Positions 49,805 to 58,501 of a DNA stretch of 64,000 nt are shown here, piece by piece (within the stretch, counting starts at the first letter, position 1; the number at the start of each line of letters is the position of its first letter). Position numbers and translations under genes: made by a program. Source of the stretch: JAHFUA01 sp963808725 (GTDB lineage: Bacteria; Acidobacteriota; Terriglobia; Terriglobales; Acidobacteriaceae); the NCBI GenBank assembly GCA_963808725.1, contig CAWEGO010000001.1, positions 744,001 through 808,000 on the forward strand, read 5' to 3'. Under the pieces are notes generated by a model that did not search any database, was not told the DNA's origin, and was given only the letters and a program-made list of their open reading frames with translations.

Positions 49805-50623
49805 ATGCCGGAAGACTTCGCTGCCACCCTGCGGGTACTCGATGATGCGCTGGGGCGCTACGTGCGCCCGGACACCTTTCCGCTGGCCATCCGCATGCTC
49901 AAGCCGGGGGAAACGGTTCCCGAAGGTGTGAAGGTGCCCAGCAAGACTCTGGGCGAGCAATGGATCGTGTGCCAGTCAATTGGGGTCGCGCGCCGCTACG
50001 GCTGGAGCATCGCCGTGGGTCGGGACGACGTTATTTGCCCATTGGCCGCCATCGCCTTCGGCTTCCACCGGCCCAATGACGAATACTTGAAGGGCTTCGC
50101 TGCCGTCGGCATGTACTGCAAGGACGAGGAAGCAGCCGCCAGCCTTGAAGCCAGCACCTGGAAGTTCAAGCCCGGCACGTACGATTACGTCTGCGTCGCG
50201 CCGCTGAACCGGACGACGTTCGAGCCGCACGTCATCGCCGTATACGCCAACAGCGCGCAGGTACTGCGGCTGGTCCATGCCTCGCTCTACAAGCGCGGCG
50301 GGCGCGTGGTTTCGACCGCCGGCGGACGCCTGGACTGCTCCGAGATCGTCATCCAGACCCTCACCACCAACGAGCCCAAGGTCATTCTCCCCTGCACCGG
50401 CGATCGGGTCTTCGGCATGGCGCAAGACAACGAGATGGCTTTCGCCTTCCCCTGGGGGTACGCGCACGAGATCATCGAGGGCCTGGAAGGCACCCACAAA
50501 GGGGGCACCCGTTACCCGATCACCGTCGCCATGCGCGACACCGTGACCATGCCCAAGTCGTATCAGGACCTCATGAAGATGTTGGCGGATCGGGACTCAG
50601 CGCCGAGCACGGAGGGAAGATAA
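49805..50623 (+). CDS. DUF169-domain protein
   Basis: 272 residues: YVRPDTFPLAIRMLKPGETVPEG, ICPLAAIAFGFHRPNDEYLKG, CVAPLNRTTFEPHVIAVYANSAQVLRL and GGRLDCSEIVIQTL. The DUF169 family (uncharacterised ArCR-like) is often encoded beside redox genes in anaerobes and Acidobacteriota. Role unknown. Confidence 0.8.
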   Translation: MPEDFAATLRVLDDALGRYVRPDTFPLAIRMLKPGETVPEGVKVPSKTLGEQWIVCQSIGVARRYGWSIAVGRDDVICPLAAIAFGFHRPNDEYLKGFAAVGMYCKDEEAAASLEASTWKFKPGTYDYVCVAPLNRTTFEPHVIAVYANSAQVLRLVHASLYKRGGRVVSTAGGRLDCSEIVIQTLTTNEPKVILPCTGDRVFGMAQDNEMAFAFPWGYAHEIIEGLEGTHKGGTRYPITVAMRDTVTMPKSYQDLMKMLADRDSAPSTEGR

Positions 50624-50661
50624 CGGCGCTCTCGGCATCTCGGCGGTGAATTCTTTGGAGT

Positions 50662-51330
50662 CTACAACCCTGTGATCCTGACTCCCGCCGACTGCTTCTT
50701 GGCGCGGATGTTGATGGCGATCAGCAACGCCGTGATCTGCTCGACGATGCGCGCATTCTCCAGCTTCCCACCATCAACCGGACGCACGCCTGGAATCTTT
50801 CGCGCCAGCTCGAATGCCACGGCGCGCGCCGGCTCGTGATCGGTGCAGACGATCACATCGCAGTCCACCGGTCCCCCTCCCTCGAGCAACGTGTGCGACA
50901 CATTGTGGAAGGCGGCCACCACGGTTACTCCCGGCGGGACCAGTTCCGCCGTCTGCTGCGCCGCCGAACCCTGCCACACGCCCAGGGTGCGCGTGGCGCG
51001 TCCGCCGACTTCGGCCGCCAGCGGAACCGTGGCGTCGATGAGTACAGCGCTTGGCCGGAACGCAGGCTGCAGCTTCTTGAGCAACTCCGCTTGACCAGCG
51101 AACGGGACGGTCAGCATAACCACGTCCGCCTGCGCGACGGCAGCAGAATTCTCCGCGCCTTCGACATGCGCCTCGCCGCCGCACTGCGCCTGGATCTCCA
51201 GGGCTGCCTGGCGCGCCCGCTGCTCGTCGCGTGAGCCGATGATGATGTGCACGCCCGCCCGCGCCCAACGCGACGCCAGGCCGCGTCCTTCCGGGCCGGT
51301 GCCGCCGACCACCGCGACCGGGCCGTTCAC
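50662..51330 (-). CDS. F420-dependent NADP reductase-like protein (NPNR)
   Basis: 222 residues. Rossmann start VAVVGGTGPEGRGLASRWAR, then IIIGSRDEQRA, VVMLTVPFAGQAE and a C-terminal helical part. This fits the F420H2:NADP oxidoreductase (npdG/fno) family, which moves electrons between F420 and NADP. GTG 51330 overlaps the cofC stop (GTGA), so it is co-transcribed with cofC, which supports an F420 role. Confidence 0.8.
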   Translation of the reverse strand: MNGPVAVVGGTGPEGRGLASRWARAGVHIIIGSRDEQRARQAALEIQAQCGGEAHVEGAENSAAVAQADVVMLTVPFAGQAELLKKLQPAFRPSAVLIDATVPLAAEVGGRATRTLGVWQGSAAQQTAELVPPGVTVVAAFHNVSHTLLEGGGPVDCDVIVCTDHEPARAVAFELARKIPGVRPVDGGKLENARIVEQITALLIAINIRAKKQSAGVRITGL

Positions 51331-51998
51331 GAGGCGCGCTCCTCGGCCAATCGCATCGCAGCCAGACGCTCTGGGATGTGCCACTCGTCGAGCAGGCGCT
51401 GCGCTCGGGTATCACCGGGGGTCGCGATCAGGCCGGCCAAATCCGGGGGCTCGTCGATGTCGATGCCGATCCTGGCCAGTCGCAGCACTTCAACCGGGTT
51501 GCCCGTGGCTCGTGCTGCCGCCAGGTGTGGCAGGAAACTGTCGTTGCCGAAACGGAGCGGGAAAAGGCCGGGCGGCCGTTGCAGGACGGCGTTGGTGCCG
51601 TGGCCGCTGGCGGAAGGCGCAAGCACTGTCCCTTCGGGCGGCGCTGCGTCGAAAATCTCGTCCAGCTCAGTCGTGGTGATCAGCGGGATGTCTGCCGGCA
51701 GAACCAGCGTGAACTCGGCTTCGCGCTCGATCGCGGCACGCGTCGCCATCTCGATCGCGCCGGTTTCGCCGGGATCGTCCGGATCGTCGATGATGTCGAA
51801 ACCATATTGGCTTGCCAGCCGGTGCGCGCGCGCATCACCCGACACGAGCGCAACATAGCCGCGATGGCGGCTTGCATCCAGCGCCGCCAGCACGTCTTGC
51901 AACATAGCGTCCGCCAGCGCGAAGCGCTCGGCAGGGCTGAGTAGCGGAGACAGCCGCTGTTTCGAGGTTTCCAGGTGCTTGACGGGAACAAGAATCAT
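51327..51998 (-). CDS. cofC: 2-phospho-L-lactate guanylyltransferase CofC
   Basis: 223 residues, nucleotidyltransferase fold. VPVKHLETSKQRLSPLLSPAER is the family signature, and PADIPLITTTELDEI and SGHGTNAVLQRPPG are CofC motifs. It activates 2-phospholactate, PEP or 3-phosphoglycerate with GTP for F420 side-chain synthesis. First gene of a two-gene unit with the NPNR gene. Confidence 0.88.
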   Translation of the reverse strand: MILVPVKHLETSKQRLSPLLSPAERFALADAMLQDVLAALDASRHRGYVALVSGDARAHRLASQYGFDIIDDPDDPGETGAIEMATRAAIEREAEFTLVLPADIPLITTTELDEIFDAAPPEGTVLAPSASGHGTNAVLQRPPGLFPLRFGNDSFLPHLAAARATGNPVEVLRLARIGIDIDEPPDLAGLIATPGDTRAQRLLDEWHIPERLAAMRLAEERAS

Positions 51999-53097
51999 GG
52001 GACGCCAACATACATTTCCGCGTTGGGATGAGTCAATTGGTCAGAAAGGCTGATGCTGGTGGCAGCGGTAGCGCCGCCGAAGCTGCCGAACACTGGCCGG
52101 TAGAGCACCGGCTGCGGCGTAGGTGTGGAGCAAAAGTATGCCACCCGGGAAAGGGGGGCCGCTGCCCGGCGGCAAAAAACTTTCCTATCGCGCGCATAAA
52201 ATAAATTTCTGAAAAAGATTCCGATTTCACGCAACCAAACTATGAGTTGGACTGTTTTGCCGCGCGCCGGTACTCTCGCTGGCACGTTGGATATAGAGAT
52301 CGCTCAAGGGTTGCGTCCTGCAATGAGGGGCATCGGACGCACTTGGGGGCCGGCTTCGTGGGAGTGGCGCTCGCTGGCGCTGCATGAAGCCGGCTCTGCC
52401 GTTATCGCAGGTCAGGTATTCAACGATAGCCGCGCGGGTTCGAGGGATCGTGCAGGGGCCGAAGGTTGTTCCTCTGTGCGTGGGGCAGCGTTATCGGAGC
52501 GGCGCTGTCGGAGCGGCTTTCCGGAACGGACGCTCGTCCGCCGTCTTTCCGGGAGGCCGCTCGTTACCCTGCTGGGCACTCGCCGAACGCGGCCCGCTCT
52601 GCCTTTCCATCCGCCACCAGAGAAACGCCGTTACTTATCCGCTGAAAGCTCCAGGCGCTTGAGAATGCCGGTAACCGGATCAAGCAGGATGACGTAGGGC
52701 TGGGGCCGATGAATGGCCTGAGGGTAGAAGGCGATCAGGCCGCTCGAGATTCGCACTGCTTCAAAAGCCCGCCGCGTGTCCCGGTTGCGCGTCTCGCTGC
52801 GCCGGATGAGGCTGGATGAAGTCTTGTGTGATTGCATGCGCAGATTGTTGCAGAGCTTTCCTCAGTCGGCAAGAAACCGCCGTAACCTTCCCCGGCCGGC
52901 GAGAAACCGCCGTAACCAGCGGGCCGTTACCGACGTGATGTTTACGCGCGGCGCGCGGCGGATTATTGTGGACTCGTTGTAAGGCAGTTCTGGGGGAGGG
53001 CTGCCATCGGCGTCCTGGATCTAAACGGGTCCAGGACGCTCTTATTTTTGGCTGTCGATTTGAATCCCTCCCGCCGGTGCGATAGCATCGCCTGCGG
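51999..53097. other. Long region without a recognisable gene
   Basis: No confident gene. The short frame 52631-52837 (minus, 68 codons, VTGILKRLELSADK at the end) looks mildly coding but matches nothing I know. A 30-nt tandem repeat CGGC(A/G)AGAAACCGCCGTAACC occurs at 52867-52887 and 52897-52917. Glycine-rich frames near 52320-52510 could be a decayed glycine-zipper protein, but I cannot support this. Confidence 0.4.
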
Positions 53098-54723
53098 ATG
53101 CGAACTCGCCTCCACGCGCTTCTTCGTCGCCCGGCTTTTCTGCTGGCTGTTGTGGCGTTCCTTGTTGCGGTGCTCGTGCAGTCCGGTGACCTCGGTTCCA
53201 GCGACACCTCGCACCGCCTGCAGGCGACGCATTCCTTCTGGACCTCCGAGCCCGCGGTCTTCCCCGGCGAGTACCCGGAGTTTGGCTTGCACGGCCGCGG
53301 TGGCAAGCTCTATGGCTGGTACGGCATCGGCCAGTCTCTGCTGATGCTGCCCTTTGATGTAATCGGCACCTATCTGGAACGGCTGACGGTCTTCGCCCAT
53401 TACAAAGATGATCCTAGCATTCGCGGCATCGTCGTCGCTTACTGCACCAATGCGTTGCTGTCGGTTTTGACCGCGCTGGTGTGCTTCCGGCTGTTGCGCT
53501 GGTTCGACTTCACGGTAAATCAGGCGATGGCGGGTGTGCTGGCGCTGCTGTTCTGCACCACCCACCTGCATTACACCCAGAACATGATGGAGAACAACTA
53601 CATCATGCTGCTGACGCTCACCGGCCTGGCATTCCAGTACCAGTGGCTGCGCACCGGGAATCGCCGGGCGTTGCTTATCGGCTCCGGAGCGCTGGGACTG
53701 AATCTTTTGACCCGCTTGACCACCGGCATGGACCTGATTGCGGTCGGCGTCTTTCTGTTGCTGGTCTCGTGGTTCACCGAGGTGCGCGGGCGGGCCCTGC
53801 TCGAGCGGACGATATCTTACCTGCGCGTGGCCGCACCCGTATATGCGGTGTTCATTTTTCTCGACCGCATCTACCAGTTCTATCGCTTTGGCTCGTTCTT
53901 CAACACCTACATCGGCGTTTTTGCGCGCGAGCAGAGGATGCTCCACCCCGAGCTGCCACCGAACTTTCCGTTCGAGACGCCGTTCCACGTGGGTTTCTTC
54001 GGCGCCCTGTTCCGGTCGGAGAAATCCATTTTTCTTTTTGACCCGCTTCTTGTCTTGACGGCCATCGTGGCCATCCTTCTCTGGAAGCGGTTTCGTCCTG
54101 AGATCAAGGCATACATCTCCACCTTCACACTCCTGCTGCTGGCCTACATCAGCTTCTACGCGCGTTACACGGTGTGGAGCGGCGACTTCGCCTGGGGAGA
54201 CCGCTACGTTTCAACCACGGCGGAACTGCTGGCGTTCATTTCCGTGCCCTTGTTACTGCGATACGGAGCGCAAGTGGGCCGCTGGGTGCGGGCGGTCGGG
54301 ATGGCGCTGGTGGCCGCCAGCGTCGCCATCCAGCTCGCGTCCCTGGCATTCTGGATGCCGCTGGAGATCTATCAGATGGAAACCCTCGGCCACCCCACAT
54401 TCGTCATTGGGCTGCGCTTCGAGAATATTGCCGCGTTTGCCTTGGGAAAGATGCAGGCATGGGGCCTCGTGAATTACGCCATGAAGTGGGATGACTGGGA
54501 TTACGTCCGCATCACCACTTGGAACTTCCTTCCCTTCGTTCTCAAGCGGACCGGAGCGGCGCCGGCTTGGGTGGTTGAGACCGCGACCGTTCTCTGGATC
54601 GCCGGCATCGGAGCTCTGCTGGTCCTGCTGGCTGCTATCCGCCGGAGAGCGATCAGGGGAGAGTTTGAAATGGAAGGTGAGCCGGCCAGCGCGGCCTCGC
54701 ATGCGGCTACGGTCTCAGGCTAG
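53098..54723 (+). CDS. Multispanning membrane protein (GT-C glycosyltransferase-like)
   Basis: 541 residues, about 11 membrane helices. After the first helix (LLAVVAFLVAVLVQSGD) is a long periplasmic loop with DTSHRLQATHSFW and YPEFGLHGRGGKLYGWYGIGQSLLM, reminiscent of the GT-C/ArnT first loop with an acidic residue, then LLALLFCTTHLHYTQNMMENNYIMLLTLTG. It may transfer a sugar from a polyprenyl carrier. Substrate unknown. It overlaps the end of msrQ by 4 nt on the opposite strand. Confidence 0.6.
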   Translation: MRTRLHALLRRPAFLLAVVAFLVAVLVQSGDLGSSDTSHRLQATHSFWTSEPAVFPGEYPEFGLHGRGGKLYGWYGIGQSLLMLPFDVIGTYLERLTVFAHYKDDPSIRGIVVAYCTNALLSVLTALVCFRLLRWFDFTVNQAMAGVLALLFCTTHLHYTQNMMENNYIMLLTLTGLAFQYQWLRTGNRRALLIGSGALGLNLLTRLTTGMDLIAVGVFLLLVSWFTEVRGRALLERTISYLRVAAPVYAVFIFLDRIYQFYRFGSFFNTYIGVFAREQRMLHPELPPNFPFETPFHVGFFGALFRSEKSIFLFDPLLVLTAIVAILLWKRFRPEIKAYISTFTLLLLAYISFYARYTVWSGDFAWGDRYVSTTAELLAFISVPLLLRYGAQVGRWVRAVGMALVAASVAIQLASLAFWMPLEIYQMETLGHPTFVIGLRFENIAAFALGKMQAWGLVNYAMKWDDWDYVRITTWNFLPFVLKRTGAAPAWVVETATVLWIAGIGALLVLLAAIRRRAIRGEFEMEGEPASAASHAATVSG

Positions 54724-55355
54724 TCGCCCGCCGCATTCGCCATTGCGGCAGCGCGTCTCCTTTTACTGGTCACCACGGGCACGGCCCACACCACCGCGCG
54801 ATATCCCAGCAACACACCCAGCACGATGCCATACTCGATCGGCCGATGGTGGTCTTTCTTCATGGCCCAGGTGAAGTGCACGATGGCCGCCGCGGCGGTC
54901 ACGTAGATCAAGCGGTGCAGCCATTGCCAGCGCCGTCCGCCCAGGCGCTGAATCATCTTGCGGGTCGAGGTCACGGCCAGCGGGATGAGCAGCACGAACG
55001 CGGTGAAACCCAGGGTGATGAACGGACGCTTGTACACGTCCTTAGCCATGCTGTGGACGTTGAACGCCTGGTCGAGCCATATGTAGGTGAGAAAGTGCAG
55101 GCAGCCGTAGAAGAAGGCGAACAGCCCGATCATGCGGCGCAGCCCGATAAGCCAGAGCTGGCCGGTGAGCCTGCGCAGCGGCGTGATCGCGAGCGTGACC
55201 AGCAGAAATCGCAGCGTCCAGTCGCCGGTCGAGTGCGTGATGGCCTCGATGGGATTGGCGCCCAGGTTCGCCGTCGCTGCCTTCCACACCAGCAGCCCTA
55301 GCGGTACCAGGCAGGCAGGGAAGATCGCGACTTTGAGCCAGCGGGTGCGCGTCAT
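54720..55355 (-). CDS. msrQ: MsrQ, haem-binding membrane subunit of protein-methionine-sulfoxide reductase
   Basis: 211 residues, six membrane helices of the ferric-reductase-like fold with histidines in LHFLTYIWLDQAFN and LHRLIYVTAAAAIVHF (haem ligands). It passes electrons from the quinone pool to MsrP, encoded directly upstream (its own ATG overlaps the MsrP stop region). Repairs oxidised methionines in periplasmic proteins. Confidence 0.9.
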   Translation of the reverse strand: MTRTRWLKVAIFPACLVPLGLLVWKAATANLGANPIEAITHSTGDWTLRFLLVTLAITPLRRLTGQLWLIGLRRMIGLFAFFYGCLHFLTYIWLDQAFNVHSMAKDVYKRPFITLGFTAFVLLIPLAVTSTRKMIQRLGGRRWQWLHRLIYVTAAAAIVHFTWAMKKDHHRPIEYGIVLGVLLGYRAVVWAVPVVTSKRRRAAAMANAAGD

Positions 55356-56345
55356 CTAGAAGTATTTTCGCAGATCCATCCCGGCGTAAAGCTGCGCCAC
55401 CTGGTCGCCGTAGCCGTTGAACGGCCGCGTCGGGATCTTCTTGATCGAGGCGAAGAAGCCGCTGCCGTCGATGCGCCGCTCCGTCTTCTGACTCCAGCGT
55501 GGATGGTCCACGTCCGGATTGACGTTGGAATAGAAGCCGTACTCGCCGGGCGCGGCCTGGTTCCAGGTGTTGATGGGCTGCTGCGCCACTAGCCGAATCT
55601 TCACAATCGATTTGGCGCTCTTGAAGCCGTACTTCCACGGCACCACGATGCGCACTGGCGCGCCGTCCTGATTCGGCAACGCCTCGCCGTAGAGGCCCAC
55701 GCACAGGATGGCCAGCGGGTGCATCGCTTCGTCCAGTCGCAAGCCTTCGACGTAGGGCCAGTCGAGGATGCGCTCTCGCTGCCCGGGCATTTGTTTGGGA
55801 TCGAGGATGGTGGTGAACTCCACGTACTTCGCCTTCCCCAGCGGCTGCACCTGCTTGAGCAGGCTGCTCAGCGGGTAACCCACCCACGGGATCACCATCG
55901 ACCAGCCTTCTACGCAGCGATGGCGGTAAACGCGGTCTTCGAGCGGCGACAGCTTCAGGATGTCATCGATGTCAAACGTGCGCGGCTTCTGCACCAGACC
56001 TTCTACCTTTACTAGCCACGGGCGCGTGCGGAAGTCCTTGGCCAGTTGTGACGGACCGTCCTTGTCGGTGGAGAACTCGTAGAAATTGTTGTAGGTGGTC
56101 ACGTCTTTGTACGGCGTGAGCTTTTCGTCGGTGCCAAACGGGCCTTTGACCGTGTTCAGCTTGGCGCCCGCCTGCGCCGCTTGGGCAGGCGACGCCATCT
56201 CCAGCAGCCGTCGTCCGGCAAGGAGTGACGCGCCGACCGCGGCCGCTCCCGCCATGAAGGTGCGCCGGCTCAGGTAGTCGCGCTTGGGCGTGATCTCGGA
56301 CGAGGCTACGTCGGCAGGCTTCTTGATCAGCATGTTTCCCCTCAC
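55356..56345 (-). CDS. msrP: MsrP, molybdopterin protein-methionine-sulfoxide reductase
   Basis: 329 residues (about 325 from ATG 56333). The Tat signal is SRRTFMAGAAAVGASLLAG. The catalytic sulfite-oxidase-like fold has the Mo-ligand Cys in YRHRCVEGWSMVIPWVGYPL, and GQRERILDWPYVEGLRLDEA and KYGFKSAKSIVKIRLV follow. The molybdate operon is divergently next to it, which supplies its cofactor metal. Confidence 0.93.
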   Translation of the reverse strand: MRGNMLIKKPADVASSEITPKRDYLSRRTFMAGAAAVGASLLAGRRLLEMASPAQAAQAGAKLNTVKGPFGTDEKLTPYKDVTTYNNFYEFSTDKDGPSQLAKDFRTRPWLVKVEGLVQKPRTFDIDDILKLSPLEDRVYRHRCVEGWSMVIPWVGYPLSSLLKQVQPLGKAKYVEFTTILDPKQMPGQRERILDWPYVEGLRLDEAMHPLAILCVGLYGEALPNQDGAPVRIVVPWKYGFKSAKSIVKIRLVAQQPINTWNQAAPGEYGFYSNVNPDVDHPRWSQKTERRIDGSGFFASIKKIPTRPFNGYGDQVAQLYAGMDLRKYF

Positions 56346-56444
56346 ATCTTAGTACGCATTGCGGCGGCGCGCGGATTGCTTACATTCAATCAGACTCGCG
56401 GGGCGCGCAAAAGTTTCACGCCGGAACCGTTCGCAATCAAAACA

Positions 56445-56572
56445 GGTGTCATTCTTCCGCCGACCGACGGGAGGCGGGAGAATCTGACGGCAACGGCGGG
56501 GCAACCAGCAACCGTAGCGCCGGCCTTTGCGTCAGATTCTCCGCTCGCCTTCGGCTCGCGAAGGATGACACC
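56445..56572. repeat. Palindromic element (GTCATTC...GGATGAC)
   Basis: Terminal inverted repeats GGTGTCATTCTTC (56445-56457) and GAAGGATGACACC (56560-56572) differ at one position, and inside GGAGAATCTGACG (56477-56489) pairs perfectly with CGTCAGATTCTCC (56530-56542). Same family as 24456-24666. It lies in the gap between msrP and the ModE-like gene. Confidence 0.8.
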
Positions 56573-56607
56573 TTCAATAGATCATTGGGGGGAGGCCAAA
56601 ACAACAT

Positions 56608-56636
56608 TGATTATACAAATCATATCGTATTAAACT
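56608..56636. promoter_or_regulatory. AT-rich dyad upstream of the ModE-like gene
   Basis: ATTATAC...GTATTAA around ATCATATC is an imperfect dyad directly before the regulator gene (ATG 56646). It is a candidate operator for the molybdate-responsive regulator; spacing and sequence are not the classic E. coli ModE box. Confidence 0.35.
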
Positions 56637-56645
56637 GGCCATCCC

Positions 56646-57047
56646 ATGGACCTGCTCCGCCCCCGTGACGCCGCCACCGTGCTGGGTATCAGCTATCCCA
56701 CGGTGAAGCAGTGGATCTACAAAGGCAAGCTGCGCACCATCAAGACCGCCGGCGGCCATCATCGCGTCCCGCAGAGCGAACTCGACCGCTACCTGCACCG
56801 GCTGCGCGAAAAGCCAGGCCCGGAGCGGCGCCGCAATTTCCGCCGCATCAGCGGGCGCAACCAGCTCGTCGGACGCGTGCTGGAGGTGCGCACCAGCGGC
56901 CTGATGGCGCAGGTGAAGCTCTCCATCGGCGGCCAGACCATCACCTCCATCATTACCGCCGACGCGGTGCGGGAGATGCGGCTGAAGAGGGGCGATACCG
57001 CCGCTGCCCTCATCAAGTCCACCGAGGTGATGATCGTCCGGGTGTGA
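56646..57047 (+). CDS. Helix-turn-helix plus TOBE (molybdate-binding) regulator
   Basis: 133 residues. The N-terminal MerR/excisionase-type HTH reads LLRPRDAATVLGISYPTVKQ and KAGGHHRVPQSELDRYLHR-type residues (TIKTAGGHHRVPQSELDRYL). The C-terminal half (GRNQLVGRVLEVRTSGLMAQ, ADAVREMRLKRGDTAAALIK) is a TOBE/MOP domain that binds molybdate. It heads the modABC operon and probably regulates it according to molybdate supply. Confidence 0.85.
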   Translation: MDLLRPRDAATVLGISYPTVKQWIYKGKLRTIKTAGGHHRVPQSELDRYLHRLREKPGPERRRNFRRISGRNQLVGRVLEVRTSGLMAQVKLSIGGQTITSIITADAVREMRLKRGDTAAALIKSTEVMIVRV

Positions 57048-57064
57048 AGCGGAGGGGGATCGCG

Positions 57065-57841
57065 ATGAGAAAAATGCGCCTCTACTCGCTGGTTCTGCTG
57101 ATCCTGCTGGTGGCGAGAGCCGCGCCGGCAGGGGAGATCACGGTAGCGGCGGCCTCTGACCTCACTTTCGCCCTCGCGGAAATTGCGCACGGCTTCGAGC
57201 AGAAAACCGGCAACCGGGTGAAGCTGGCCTTCGGATCCTCGGGAAATTTCTTTGCCCAGATCGAGAACGGAGCAACGTTTGACGTGTTTTTCTCCGCCGA
57301 CGTGGAATACCCGCGGAAGCTTGCAGCCAGCGGCTTGGCCGCTGCCCCTACGCTCTGGGTGTACGGCGCAGGACGGATTGTGCTGTGGGTTCCCGCCGGC
57401 TCTCCGCTCAATCTCGGCAAGATGGGAATGAAGGCTCTGCGCGATCCTTCGGTGCAGAAGATCGCCATTGCCAATCCGGCGCACGCGCCCTACGGGCGCG
57501 CCGCCAAAGCCGCGCTCGAGAGCTTCAAGCTGTATGGCCAGGTGCGCGACAAGCTGGTGCTGGGCGAGAACATCTCGCAGACAGCGCAGTTTGTCGCATC
57601 GGGCAACGCTCAGATCGGGATTCTCGCCCTTTCGCTCGCCGTTGCACCCACCCTGAAAGACAAAGGCACCTACTGGGAGATTCCCATCGATTCCTATTCG
57701 CCCATCGAGCAGGCCGCAATCATCCCCACGGCGGCCACGGACAAGGCCCTTGCCCGTGTCTTCCTCGACTACATGCGGACGCCCGAAGCTCAGGCGATCC
57801 TGCGCCAGTATGGATTCCAGCCACCGCCGGAGAAGCCATGA
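57065..57841 (+). CDS. modA: Molybdate-binding protein ModA
   Basis: 258 residues. Signal peptide LYSLVLLILLVARAAPAG, then ITVAAASDLTFALAEIAHGF, FGSSGNFFAQIENGATFDVF, and YGAGRIVLWVP, the family pattern for periplasmic molybdate/tungstate binding. GGAGGGGGATCGCG precedes ATG 57065, and the stop overlaps the modB start by 4 nt. Confidence 0.9.
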   Translation: MRKMRLYSLVLLILLVARAAPAGEITVAAASDLTFALAEIAHGFEQKTGNRVKLAFGSSGNFFAQIENGATFDVFFSADVEYPRKLAASGLAAAPTLWVYGAGRIVLWVPAGSPLNLGKMGMKALRDPSVQKIAIANPAHAPYGRAAKAALESFKLYGQVRDKLVLGENISQTAQFVASGNAQIGILALSLAVAPTLKDKGTYWEIPIDSYSPIEQAAIIPTAATDKALARVFLDYMRTPEAQAILRQYGFQPPPEKP

Positions 57842-58500
57842 GCTGGCAGGCGCTGGCGCTTTCCGTGAAGCTCGCCGCCATCGTGTCGGCGGTGCTGTTC
57901 GTGGTCGGTATGCCGATCGCTTACTGGATTGCCAGCTCGCGCTGGCGCTGGAGGTTCCTGGTGGAAGCGGTAGTGGCTTTGCCGCTGGTGCTGCCGCCCA
58001 CCGTGCTCGGCTTTTATCTGCTGGTTGCCATGGGCCCGCGCAGCCCCCTGGGACGCCTCTGGCTGCGCGCCTTCGGACACACCTTGTCGTTCACCTTTGA
58101 AGGACTTGTGGTGGCGTCCCTGCTCTACAGCTTGCCCTTTGCCGTCCAGCCCTTCGCCGCCGCCTTTCGGTCGGTGGACGGCCAGCTCATAAACGCCTCG
58201 GCCACCCTGGGCGTGTCGCGCTTGCGGACCTTTATGCGCGTCATCGTGCCGCTGTCGTCGGCCGGGATCATCACCGGGCTGGTGCTCAGCTTTGCCCACA
58301 CCCTGGGAGAGTTCGGCGTGGTGCTGATGGTGGGGGGAAACATTCCTGGCGTGACCCGCACCGTCTCCATCGACATCTACGACCAGGTGCAGTCGCTGAA
58401 CTATGCCGTCGCCAACCAGACCGCACTGGTGCTGCTTGCGGTCTCGTTCGTAACCCTGTCGGTGGTGTACGCGGTCAACCGCAAAGTGTGGGTGCTTTGA
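57838..58500 (+). CDS. modB: Molybdate ABC transporter permease ModB
   Basis: 220 residues, five or six membrane helices. EAA-type cytoplasmic loop INASATLGVSRLRTFMRVIVPLSSAGIITG. Also VVALPLVLPPTVLGFYLL. ATG 57838 overlaps the modA stop. Pairs with ModC. Confidence 0.92.
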   Translation: MSWQALALSVKLAAIVSAVLFVVGMPIAYWIASSRWRWRFLVEAVVALPLVLPPTVLGFYLLVAMGPRSPLGRLWLRAFGHTLSFTFEGLVVASLLYSLPFAVQPFAAAFRSVDGQLINASATLGVSRLRTFMRVIVPLSSAGIITGLVLSFAHTLGEFGVVLMVGGNIPGVTRTVSIDIYDQVQSLNYAVANQTALVLLAVSFVTLSVVYAVNRKVWVL

Positions 58501-58501
58501 G

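Noticed and set aside
52053..52200. Possible riboswitch before the cofC unit or the next gene
   Set aside because: GGCCGCTGCCCGGCGGC forms local stems, but no known riboswitch core was recognised, and orientation relative to cofC is not informative.
53048..53990. Long minus-strand open frame (341 codons) over the GT-C-like gene
   Set aside because: It is a shadow frame of high GC with no family similarity. The plus-strand gene has clear membrane helices.
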